A DNA stretch of 64,000 nt, from contig NZ_VIYJ01000005.1 in NCBI RefSeq assembly GCF_008087085.1, positions 372,001 to 436,000 on the forward strand, read 5' to 3'. This document shows positions 35,200 to 44,266 of this stretch, one piece after another. Position numbers and translations under genes: made by a program. The DNA is from Nocardioides rubriscoriae (GTDB lineage: Bacteria > Actinomycetota > Actinomycetes > Propionibacteriales > Nocardioidaceae). Under the pieces are notes generated by a model, which saw only the letters and a program-made list of their open reading frames with translations, did no database searches and was not told where the DNA came from. Position 1 is the stretch's first letter. Each line of letters begins with the position of its first letter.

Positions 35200-35888
35200 G
35201 GAGTGGCCGTGCCGTGGATCCGCCGGGCCCGGCGGGCGTAGGCCCGGGGCGCCACGCGCGGGAGGACCAGACGTGGCACCGCCGGCATCCGGCCGACCAT
35301 GTCGCCCAGGACCTCGGCGTCGCCCTCGTACATCAGCATGCCGACGAGCACCGGCCCCTCCGACCGCGGGATCGCCGCGAGTCCGTCGCGCTCGAGCTCC
35401 TGCCACTCGGCCACGGTGAGGTGGGCCGCCGCCAGCGGCAGGACGTGCTCCTCCTCGGCCGCGAGGTGCTCGTCGAGGGCCTCGGACAGCTCGCCGAGCG
35501 TGCGGGCGAGGCGCTCGCCGCCCTCCGCCCCTGCACCGTCGACCCAGCCCGCGAGCTGGGCCTCGGCCGCACCGAGGAGCGCGGCGATCGTCTCGTGCTG
35601 TGCCTCGACGAGGGCGACCGTCCGACCGACCTCGGCGGGCACGCGGGCGTGCAGGCGCGGCCAGAGCAGCCGGTCCTCGCCGTCGTGGTGGTGGTGCAGC
35701 GCGCGGACCAGGCCGCGCAGGTGGGCGGCGACGCGGCGGGTCTGTCGGCGGTCGCCCGGCGCCACCCGCCGCACCGCGGCGGGCGCCAGGCGGAACTCCC
35801 GGCGGAAGGCGCGGTGGGCCATGACCATGTCGCGCACGTCGACGCCGGTGCTGGGGTGGGGGCGAAGGACGGGCTGATCGATCTCCAT
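35196..35888 (-). CDS. hemerythrin HHE-domain protein
   Basis: 230-aa protein with a four-helix hemerythrin-like domain in the first 160 residues. His and Glu ligands occur in ALHHHHDGEDRLLWPRL and HLAAEEEHVLP. Such proteins bind a di-iron centre and respond to oxygen, NO or iron. ATG 35888 is preferred because GAGGAAG lies 7 nt upstream. The gene is divergent from a TetR-family regulator, which probably represses it. First gene of an operon with the SnoaL-like protein. Confidence 0.85.
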   Translation of the reverse strand: MEIDQPVLRPHPSTGVDVRDMVMAHRAFRREFRLAPAAVRRVAPGDRRQTRRVAAHLRGLVRALHHHHDGEDRLLWPRLHARVPAEVGRTVALVEAQHETIAALLGAAEAQLAGWVDGAGAEGGERLARTLGELSEALDEHLAAEEEHVLPLAAAHLTVAEWQELERDGLAAIPRSEGPVLVGMLMYEGDAEVLGDMVGRMPAVPRLVLPRVAPRAYARRARRIHGTATP

Positions 35889-35957
35889 GACGGGACTTCC
35901 TCGAGGTCGGGCGAGAGTGGAGCACATTGGTTTGAACGTCACTGTATTAAATCACTT

Positions 35958-35967
35958 GTACATGTAC
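35958..35967. promoter_or_regulatory. palindrome GTACATGTAC, candidate TetR operator
   Basis: This perfect 10-bp palindrome overlaps the TetR gene's TACGAT -10 box (35965-35970) and lies 70 bp upstream of the hemerythrin gene. The surrounding 40 bp are far more AT-rich than the rest of the window. A regulator bound here would block its own promoter and probably the divergent one. Confidence 0.5.
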
Positions 35968-35970
35968 GAT
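35965..35970 (+). promoter_or_regulatory. -10 box TACGAT for the TetR gene
   Basis: TACGAT, GCAACG, GTG 35977: leaderless arrangement. It overlaps the candidate operator. Confidence 0.5.
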
Positions 35971-35976
35971 GCAACG

Positions 35977-36600
35977 GTGAGCACCCCGACCCGCCGCTAC
36001 AGCTCGTCCCTCCGCGCCCGTCAGGCCGCCCAGACACGCTCCGACGTGCTGCTCGCCGCGATGCGACTCTTCGCCGCGGACGGCTGGGCCAAGACCACGC
36101 TGCAGGCGGTCGCCTCGCAGGCCGGGGTCTCCGTCGAGACCGTCTACAAGGGGTGGGGGTCGAAGAAGTCGCTGCTGCGAGCGGCCATGGACGTCGCCAT
36201 CGTCGGCGACGCGGAGCCGGTCCCCCTGCTGGAGCGGGAGGGCTTCGTCCGGCTGCTCGACGCGCCGCCGGCCGAGCGGTTGCGCGGTGGGGTCGCCCTG
36301 CTCGCCGGCCTCTACGCAGGCCCGCTGAGGACGGTGTGGGCCGCGATGAACGAGGCCGCAGCCGGCGACCGCGAGGTGGCGGGCTGGTGCGAGGAGCACG
36401 AGGAGCGACGCCGCAGCACGCTGGCCGAGTGGCTCGTCACGGTCTACGGACGGCCGTGCGACGACACGACCCTCGACTCGCTGTGGGTCCAGGGCAGCCT
36501 CGAGGTCTTCACCAAGCTCACCGTCGAGCGGCGATGGTCCTCGGAGCAGTGGGCCTCCTGGTACGTCGCCCGGGTCGAGGACGCCCTGGGGGCGCCGTAG
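35977..36600 (+). CDS. TetR-family transcriptional regulator
   Basis: 207-aa regulator. The N-terminal helix-turn-helix covers about residues 12-60 (RSDVLLAAMRLFAADGWAKTTLQAVASQAGVS, then ETVYKGWGSKKSLL). The C-terminal ligand-binding domain is helical without a recognised subfamily. GTG 35977 is selected because TACGAT is 6 nt upstream; earlier in-frame codons would run through the promoter. Divergent from the hemerythrin/SnoaL operon, which it likely represses. Its stop codon TAG forms part of the next gene's -10 box. Confidence 0.88.
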   Translation: MSTPTRRYSSSLRARQAAQTRSDVLLAAMRLFAADGWAKTTLQAVASQAGVSVETVYKGWGSKKSLLRAAMDVAIVGDAEPVPLLEREGFVRLLDAPPAERLRGGVALLAGLYAGPLRTVWAAMNEAAAGDREVAGWCEEHEERRRSTLAEWLVTVYGRPCDDTTLDSLWVQGSLEVFTKLTVERRWSSEQWASWYVARVEDALGAP

Positions 36601-36603
36601 GGT
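36598..36603 (+). promoter_or_regulatory. -10 box TAGGGT overlapping the TetR stop codon
   Basis: The hexamer begins with the TAG stop of the TetR gene and is followed by GCTGGG and GTG 36610. The downstream gene can thus be transcribed independently despite the 9-bp spacing. Confidence 0.5.
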
Positions 36604-36609
36604 GCTGGG

Positions 36610-37503
36610 GTGCGCGTGGTCTCCCTGCTCCCGTCGACGACCGAGATCCTCTTCGCGATCGGCGCCGGCGACGACGTCGTGGGCGTCACCTTCGAGTGCG
36701 ACACCCCGGCCGAGGCACGCACCCGCACGATCGTGTCGACGACCTCGATGCCGTCGGGCCTCACGCCCGCCGAGATCGACGCGTTCGTCACCGGGGCCGC
36801 GAGGCGCGGCGAGGACCTCTACCGCCTCGACGCCGGCGCGCTCGCCGGGCTCGACGCCGACCTCGTCGTCACGCAGGACCTCTGCGCGGTCTGCGCCATC
36901 GACGTCACGGTGGTCGACGACGCGCTGGCCCACCTGGGCTGCACCGCCGAGGTCTTGACCTTCGACCCGCACACCGTCGAGGAGGTGCTGGCCTCGGTGC
37001 TCACCCTCGGCGCCGCGGTCGGCCGCGCCGACGAGGCGTCGTCACTGGTCGCGTCGTTGCGCGGCCGCCTCGACGCCGTACGCCGTGGGGTCGGATCGGG
37101 CCCGCGACCCCGGGTCGTCGTGCTCGAGTGGACCGACCCGCCGTACGCCCCGGGGCACTGGATCCCCGAGATGGTCGAGATCGCCGGCGGCGAGTGCGTG
37201 CTCGGCACGGCCGGCGCGAAGTCGACCCGCGTGCTGTGGGACGCCGTGCACGACGCCCGGCCCGACGTCGTGGTGGTCGCGCCGTGCGGCTACGACCGCG
37301 CCGGCGCGCAGGCCCAGGCCGACGCCCTGGTCGCCTCCGGAGCGCTGCCCGACGGCGTGCTCGTGCACGCCGTCGACGCCGACGGCATGTGGGCGCGACC
37401 CGGCCCCCGTCTCGTGGACGGGGTCGAGGAGCTCGCCGCCGTTCTCCAGCGAGCGGCCGGCACCCGCACCTCGCAGCCAGCCGTCGACTACCGTCGGCTG
37501 TGA
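36610..37503 (+). CDS. BtuF/cobalamin-binding-like protein without signal peptide
   Basis: 297-aa protein of the helical-backbone metal/cobalamin-binding family. It opens RVVSLLPSTTEILFAIGAGD and contains TQDLCAVCAIDV and EWTDPPYAPGHWIPEMVEIAGG, as in proteins annotated cobalamin-binding or BtuF-like. There is no signal peptide or lipobox, so it appears cytoplasmic, unlike true periplasmic BtuF. It may bind a corrinoid or iron complex internally. Leaderless -10 TAGGGT fixes GTG 36610. Confidence 0.85.
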   Translation: MRVVSLLPSTTEILFAIGAGDDVVGVTFECDTPAEARTRTIVSTTSMPSGLTPAEIDAFVTGAARRGEDLYRLDAGALAGLDADLVVTQDLCAVCAIDVTVVDDALAHLGCTAEVLTFDPHTVEEVLASVLTLGAAVGRADEASSLVASLRGRLDAVRRGVGSGPRPRVVVLEWTDPPYAPGHWIPEMVEIAGGECVLGTAGAKSTRVLWDAVHDARPDVVVVAPCGYDRAGAQAQADALVASGALPDGVLVHAVDADGMWARPGPRLVDGVEELAAVLQRAAGTRTSQPAVDYRRL

Positions 37504-37553
37504 CGCGCCCTCGGGCGGCGCCACGACATCCACACGGGCTGGGAGGCCGCACC

Positions 37554-37652
37554 ATGCCGGCCCTCACTGGCGCCCTCGTCGGTCGCCGTCCTCGTCCGCT
37601 CCCCGCGAGCCGTGGGTCGCGCGCTCCCCGCCAGCCGCGGGGACGGGCGTGA
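37554..37652 (+). CDS. possible short upstream ORF before the GAF-ANTAR genes
   Basis: A 32-codon, Arg/Pro-rich frame starts at ATG 37554 with GGGAGG 7 nt upstream and stops 4 nt before GTG 37657 of the next gene. A TACCGT hexamer at 37489-37494, within the end of the previous gene, could drive it. It may be a leader peptide that couples translation, or an accident of composition. Confidence 0.25.
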   Translation: MPALTGALVGRRPRPLPASRGSRAPRQPRGRA

Positions 37653-37656
37653 CGGG

Positions 37657-38439
37657 GTGGACCGAGCGAAGGTCGGAGCGACCGAACGTCGGCTGCGCGA
37701 GCACGCCCGTGCCGCCTGCGACCCGGGGTCCGAGGCGGTGCGCGACACCGGTGCCGCGATCGACTGCCTGTGCCGGCTCGCGGTCACCGAGCTCGGCCTG
37801 CTCGGCGCGGCGGTGACCCTGATGACCCCCACCGCCCCGAGCCCGGGCGCGGCCGTCGCCCCTGCACCGCCGGCGTACTCGCAGGCGGTCGCGGGCGCCT
37901 CGGACGAGCGGGCCCACGAGCTGGAGCACCTGCAGTTCAGCCTGGGAGAGGGGCCGAGCGCACATGCGTTCACGACCGGACGGCCCGTGCTGGTGCCCGA
38001 CCTCGAGGCCGCCTTCGCGCGGTGGCCCGCCTTCGCACCGGCCGGGCTGCGTGCCGGTCTGGGCGCCGTGCACACCTTCCCCCTGCAGCTCGGCGCGGTC
38101 CGCTTCGGCACACTGACCCTGTACGACGGCCGGTCGCGGTCGTTGTCGTCCGACGAGGTCACGACCTGCCTGATCCTGGCCGAGATCGGCACCGAGCGGC
38201 TGCTCGAGAGCGCCGCCGACGGCACGTCGCACGCACTCGACCCCGGCCTCGACCTCGCGCTGCGGTTTCGCAGCGAGGTCTACCAGGCGCAGGGCAAGGT
38301 GGCGGTCCAGCTCGGCGTCAGCCTGGCCCACGCGCTGCTGCTGATGCGGGCCCGCGCCTACGCCAGCGACCAGGACCTCTCCGACCTGGCGATCGCCATC
38401 CTCGATGAGACCATCGAGATGGGCCGCCATGTCGACTAG
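37657..38439 (+). CDS. GAF and ANTAR domain regulator
   Basis: 260-aa protein. A GAF-like sensor domain spans about residues 25-180 (AIDCLCRLAVTELGLLGAAV through FPLQLGAVRFGTLTLYD). The C-terminal ANTAR domain (about 195-250: QGKVAVQLGVSLAHALLLMRARA) binds RNA hairpins to prevent transcription termination. GTG 37657 or the in-frame GTG 37612 may be the start. It forms a pair with the next gene, which has the same architecture. Which signal is sensed is unknown. Confidence 0.83.
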   Translation: MDRAKVGATERRLREHARAACDPGSEAVRDTGAAIDCLCRLAVTELGLLGAAVTLMTPTAPSPGAAVAPAPPAYSQAVAGASDERAHELEHLQFSLGEGPSAHAFTTGRPVLVPDLEAAFARWPAFAPAGLRAGLGAVHTFPLQLGAVRFGTLTLYDGRSRSLSSDEVTTCLILAEIGTERLLESAADGTSHALDPGLDLALRFRSEVYQAQGKVAVQLGVSLAHALLLMRARAYASDQDLSDLAIAILDETIEMGRHVD

Positions 38440-38529
38440 ACCCCGTCCGTGCTCACGCAGCCGGACTACCACCCAGACACCACCCGACGCACCCACCCAG
38501 CGGGTCTCCCGCGAATCGAGGTCCCACGC

Positions 38530-39225
38530 ATGATCGCCACCGACAAGCTGGCCGACGTCTTCGTCGAGCTCGCGGACTCCCTGGTCGACGACTTCGACCT
38601 GGTCGACTTCCTCCAGCGGCTCACCGACCACGCCGCCGACATGAGCGGAGCCTCGTCGGTCGGGCTCCTGCTGGCCGACCACCACGGCCAGCTGCAGTTC
38701 ATGGCGGCGTCCAACCAGTCCGGCAAGGCCCTCGAGCTCTTCCAGCTGCAGCACTCCGAGGGTCCGTGCCTCGACTGCTACACCACCGGCGAACCGGTGG
38801 TCAACGCCGAGCTCGAGCAAGCGGCGTCACGGTGGCCGCACTTCGCGCCACGCGCGATCGAGGCCGGGTTCCGCTCGGTGCACGCGTTCCCCATGCGGCT
38901 GCGCGACCAGACGATCGGGGCGCTCAACCTCTTCGGCGACAGCCAGACGCGCTTCGCCGCCGACGAGACGCGACTAGTCCAGGCCCTCGCGGACGTCGCC
39001 ACCATCGCGATCCTGCAGGAACGCAGCATCTCCCACGCCGAGGTGCTCACCCAGCAGCTCCAGGGTGCCCTCAACAGCCGGATCCTCCTCGAGCAGGCCA
39101 AGGGGGCGCTCGCCCAACGTGAGGGAGTCAGTACCGAGGTCGCGTTCTCGATGCTGCGCAAGCAGGCACGCAGCACGCAGCGCCGGCTGGTCGAGGTGGC
39201 CGCCGAGGTGCTCGAGGGCCTCTGA
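38530..39225 (+). CDS. GAF and ANTAR domain regulator
   Basis: 231-aa GAF-ANTAR protein. The sensor domain at about residues 15-150 contains EGPCLDCYTTGEPVV, and the ANTAR domain at about 165-230 contains LLEQAKGALAQREGVSTEVAFSMLRKQAR. ATG 38530 has GAGGT about 8 nt upstream; an earlier in-frame start would add a 27-residue low-complexity segment. Expected to act as an RNA-binding antiterminator. Converges on a LuxR regulator gene 40 bp away. Confidence 0.87.
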   Translation: MIATDKLADVFVELADSLVDDFDLVDFLQRLTDHAADMSGASSVGLLLADHHGQLQFMAASNQSGKALELFQLQHSEGPCLDCYTTGEPVVNAELEQAASRWPHFAPRAIEAGFRSVHAFPMRLRDQTIGALNLFGDSQTRFAADETRLVQALADVATIAILQERSISHAEVLTQQLQGALNSRILLEQAKGALAQREGVSTEVAFSMLRKQARSTQRRLVEVAAEVLEGL

Positions 39226-39260
39226 CGCAGCCCCGTCCCACCGCGCACCGCGGCCTGCGT
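39225..39260. terminator. nested hairpin between convergent genes
   Basis: Outer arms ACGCAG/CTGCGT enclose inner arms CCGCG/CGCGG. It lies between the ends of the GAF-ANTAR and LuxR genes and could terminate both, but no U-tract follows. Confidence 0.35.
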
Positions 39261-39265
39261 CCCGG

Positions 39266-39994
39266 TCAGGAGCGGTACGCGCGGTCGACCCCCTCGGGTC
39301 CGTGCGTCCGGGCGGCGGAGGGAAGGCAGTCGCCCAGGCCGTGACCGAAGAACCACACCATCGCCTGAGGTCGGGTCCTGACGTCGATGCGACGGTAGGT
39401 GCTGCGGATGTAGGTCTTGACCGTATTGATCGAGACGAAGAGCTCGGTGGCGATCTCCTCGTTGCTCAACCCGGCTGCGATCCGGCACAGCACGGCGAGC
39501 TCGCGCGGTGACAGGTCGACCCCGTGCGCTTCCTGCGAGCCCCGAGGACCCGCCGCGACCTCGCGGGTGAGGGAGGCCGGTCGGTGGAACCGCCCCTCCA
39601 GGGCGTCGACGACGGTGCTGACCACCCGGTCGGCGGCCCATGCGGACGAGATGAGCCCGTCGGCGCCTCGTGCCAGGGCCTGCCGCGCGAGATCCGGGCG
39701 GGCCTCGGGGTACAGGGCGAGGACCCCGACACCCCGCCCGGGGGCCCTCACCAACGAGGTGATGCCGCCCGAGCTTGCTGCCGTCACCACGTCGACGACG
39801 ACCAGGTCGGCCCGGCCGGCCTCGCGCTGCGTCTCGCAGGTCTCCAGCCCGAGCTCGTGACGAGCCTGCAGGACGGCGGTGAGCCCCGCGGCGACCACGT
39901 CGCTCACCCCGACGAGCAGCACGTGGCGGCGGACTCGCGTCAGCAGCCGCAGGTCGCGGTGAGGACCGACGGTTGGTCGGGTCGTGACGGTCAT
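39266..39994 (-). CDS. LuxR-type regulator with degenerate receiver domain
   Basis: 242-aa protein. Residues about 22-145 form a receiver-like domain: a candidate phosphoacceptor Asp occurs in ADLVVVDVV, but the acidic pair expected after the first strand is replaced (LLVGVSD) and the conserved Lys of strand 5 is missing. The LuxR helix-turn-helix is at about 160-220 (LSPRELAVLCRIAAGLSNEEIATELFVS). It lies 79 bp downstream of the histidine kinase gene. GGAGG precedes ATG 39994. Phosphorylation by that kinase is uncertain given the altered receiver. Confidence 0.87.
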   Translation of the reverse strand: MTVTTRPTVGPHRDLRLLTRVRRHVLLVGVSDVVAAGLTAVLQARHELGLETCETQREAGRADLVVVDVVTAASSGGITSLVRAPGRGVGVLALYPEARPDLARQALARGADGLISSAWAADRVVSTVVDALEGRFHRPASLTREVAAGPRGSQEAHGVDLSPRELAVLCRIAAGLSNEEIATELFVSINTVKTYIRSTYRRIDVRTRPQAMVWFFGHGLGDCLPSAARTHGPEGVDRAYRS

Positions 39995-40073
39995 GAAGCC
40001 TCCGGCCGGTGCCGAGCAAGGGCATCGTCATGGTCCGGGACGACAAGATCGGGACCGACGCTACCTGCCCGCC

Positions 40074-41849
<1,776 letters not shown>

Positions 41850-42077
41850 GTCGGCCCCCGGTCCTCGTCGGTCCACCAGGTGCTGGCCCGCGAGCCGCGC
41901 GCCGGGCCGAGGTTCGGACCGCGTGACGGTGAGGGGAGCACGGCTGCCGGGGACCGGGGCAGCATCGAGCGATGGCTGACTGCGAGGCTACGCGACCTGC
42001 GACGGTCCCGGAGGGTGTTCGGCACTCCTGGGGGCACGTGGCAACCGGGCTTGCTTACGCCCCGACGACCCGGACGG

Positions 42078-44126
42078 TCAGTCGGCCCAGTAGCCCCGGC
42101 CGCCGAAGATGTCGCCGTACGCCGAGCGCATGGCCGACATGGTGCCGCCGAGCATGCCGCCGGGTCGCCCGGCGTCGCGCGAGCCGAGGTAGGAGCCCAC
42201 GACCGCGGCGCCCAGGTCGTCGAGCTCGGGGCTGACCATCCGGCCGTCGACGCGCTGGGCCATCTGCTCGATGAAGCGGGCCAGGCCGGGGTCGTCGCCG
42301 AGGCGGAAGAACGTGGTCTGGGCGCCCATCCGGCGTGAGTTGTCGAGCTCGCGCACCGCGTTGGCGATGGTGACCGGGTGCGGCGGGTAGGAGAAGTAGA
42401 CCTCGCCGCTGGCCTCGAGGTGGGAGGTGGGCTCGCCGTCGGTCACGATGAGCAGCACCGGCTGGGCGTTGGGGTGCTTGCGGAAGTGGCGGTTGGCCAG
42501 CAGCAGCGCGTGGTGGAGGTTGGTGCCCTTGTCCCACCGGGCGTCCAGCGCGGTGAGCTGCTCGATGTCCATCACCTCGGCGTGCCGCCCGAAGCCGATC
42601 AGCTGCAGGTGGTCGCCGCGGAAACGGCTCCTGACCAGCGTGTGCAGCGCCAGGGCGGTGCGCTTCATCGGCACCCAGCGGCCGTCCATCGCCATCGAGA
42701 ACGACGTGTCGACCAGCAGCGCGACGCAGGCCTGGGTGCGGGCCTCGGTCTCCTGCACCTCGACGTCGTCGATGGCCAGCAGCCGGGTGTCGGTCCGGTC
42801 TGTCGCACGGCGTCCCACACCGTTGAGGACGGTGCGCGGCAGGTCCCACGGCTCGGTGTCGCCGAACTGCCATTCGCGGGTCGCGCCCGAGCGCTCGCCC
42901 GCGGCGCCGGCCTTGTTCATGTCGCGCTGGCCCTGGCGCCCGCTCATCCGCTGGGCGACGTCCTTGAGCAGCGCCTTGCCCAGCTGGCGCATCGCCTTGG
43001 GCGTGAGCTTGAGCTGGCCGTCGGAGCCGCGCTTGAGGGTGCCGCTGTCGCGCAGGGCCTTCTCGAGCTCCTGCAGCGTCCGGGCGTCGACGGCGGCCTG
43101 GTCGCCGAGCTGGCGGGCGAGCTTGTCGAGGTCGACGTCGTCCATCCGCGAGCCGTTGTAGGACTGGGCGAGCTGCTCGGCGAGGTCGTCGAGGTCGGCG
43201 AGGTCCTGCAGGACGCCGGTGCCGTCACCGAGCCCCATTCCCTGGTCCCCGTCGAACCGCTCGGAGCCGCCCCAGTCCTCGCCGGGGCGCAGGGCCTGCA
43301 GGTTGGCGTCGAGCTGGCCGAGCTGGTCCATCAGCTCGGGCGACCCGAACGCCTGGGCGCTGAGCTCCATCAGCTCCCGGCGCTGCTCGGGCGTCATCGA
43401 GTTCATCATCCGCTGGGCGGCCGCGGCGCGCTGCGCCATCGTGTCGAGCAGCTCGTCGATGGTCTGGGGGTTCTCGGGGAAGAAGTCGCCGTGCTTGGCC
43501 ATGAAGTCGGCGAAGTCCTCGGGGGTGTCCTCCCCTCGCGCGTGCTTGGCCAGCATCTCGTTGAGGTCGCGGAGCATCTCGTTGATCGCCGCCCGGTCGG
43601 CGTCGGTCGCGTTCTCCAGGGCGTCCTTCATGCCCTTGAAGCGCTGGTCGAGCAGCTCGCGCCCCAGCAGGTCCTTGATCTCCTCGTACGCCGCGCGCGC
43701 CTCGGGGCTCTGCCAGTCGTAGTCGCTCAGCTCGCTGACCGCGGCGGCGGTCGTCGGTGAGAGGTTCTCCAGCTGCATCTCGCGGAACGCCCGGTCGGCG
43801 TCGTCCATCATCGCGTCGCGGGCCAGCTGCTTGCGCTCCTCCAGCACCGCCTTGTCGAGCAGCTCCCTGACCTCGCGCAGCGTGCCGTCGAGGTTGTTCT
43901 TCTGCAGCAGCTCGCGGCGCCGCTCGGCCACCTTGCGGGCGAGCTCGTCGAGCCCGGCCTGGTCCTGGCCCCCACGACGCAGGAACTCGCGCATCGCCCG
44001 CTCGGGGCTGTAGCCGGCCATGACGTCCTCGCCGATGGCGTCGAGCGCCTCGGCGAGGTCGACGGGCGGGGCTAGCGGGTCGCCCCCGTCGTACTTCTTG
44101 AACCGGTTCTCGCGGGTCCTAGCCAT
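42078..44126 (-). CDS. VWA-domain protein partnered with Mg-chelatase-like ATPase
   Basis: 682-aa protein. The N-terminal 440 residues are highly charged and helical, with an acidic linker. The C-terminal VWA domain carries the MIDAS motif DTSFSM at residues 473-478 and further metal residues in DKGTNLHHA and IVTDGEPTSH. The layout recalls the D subunit of Mg-chelatase-type complexes and other ATPase partners. GGGGAG precedes ATG 44126. It follows the ATPase gene at 44267-45655 on the same strand, with two large palindromes in between. Confidence 0.88.
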   Translation of the reverse strand: MARTRENRFKKYDGGDPLAPPVDLAEALDAIGEDVMAGYSPERAMREFLRRGGQDQAGLDELARKVAERRRELLQKNNLDGTLREVRELLDKAVLEERKQLARDAMMDDADRAFREMQLENLSPTTAAAVSELSDYDWQSPEARAAYEEIKDLLGRELLDQRFKGMKDALENATDADRAAINEMLRDLNEMLAKHARGEDTPEDFADFMAKHGDFFPENPQTIDELLDTMAQRAAAAQRMMNSMTPEQRRELMELSAQAFGSPELMDQLGQLDANLQALRPGEDWGGSERFDGDQGMGLGDGTGVLQDLADLDDLAEQLAQSYNGSRMDDVDLDKLARQLGDQAAVDARTLQELEKALRDSGTLKRGSDGQLKLTPKAMRQLGKALLKDVAQRMSGRQGQRDMNKAGAAGERSGATREWQFGDTEPWDLPRTVLNGVGRRATDRTDTRLLAIDDVEVQETEARTQACVALLVDTSFSMAMDGRWVPMKRTALALHTLVRSRFRGDHLQLIGFGRHAEVMDIEQLTALDARWDKGTNLHHALLLANRHFRKHPNAQPVLLIVTDGEPTSHLEASGEVYFSYPPHPVTIANAVRELDNSRRMGAQTTFFRLGDDPGLARFIEQMAQRVDGRMVSPELDDLGAAVVGSYLGSRDAGRPGGMLGGTMSAMRSAYGDIFGGRGYWAD

Positions 44127-44154
44127 GGTGGACTCCCCGTGCAGGTGCCTCAGG

Positions 44155-44176
44155 ATTCACCGGCCGGCCGGTGAAT
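44155..44176. repeat. palindrome family B, copy 1
   Basis: A 22-bp perfect palindrome with arms ATTCACCGGCC and GGCCGGTGAAT, 29 bp upstream of the VWA gene start. Confidence 0.85.
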
Positions 44177-44214
44177 GCCTGACCGGGCCGATGGAATTTC
44201 GTCGTCCCGGTCGG

Positions 44215-44240
44215 GGTTTCACCGGCCGGCCGGTGAAACC
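44215..44240. repeat. palindrome family B, copy 2
   Basis: A 26-bp perfect palindrome with arms GGTTTCACCGGCC and GGCCGGTGAAACC, 26 bp beyond the ATPase stop codon. It shares the 20-bp core of copy 1, 38 bp away. The pair could form alternative RNA structures, a partial terminator, or binding sites for a dimeric protein. Confidence 0.85.
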
Positions 44241-44266
44241 AGGGACGGGTGGGACCCACCCACCAC

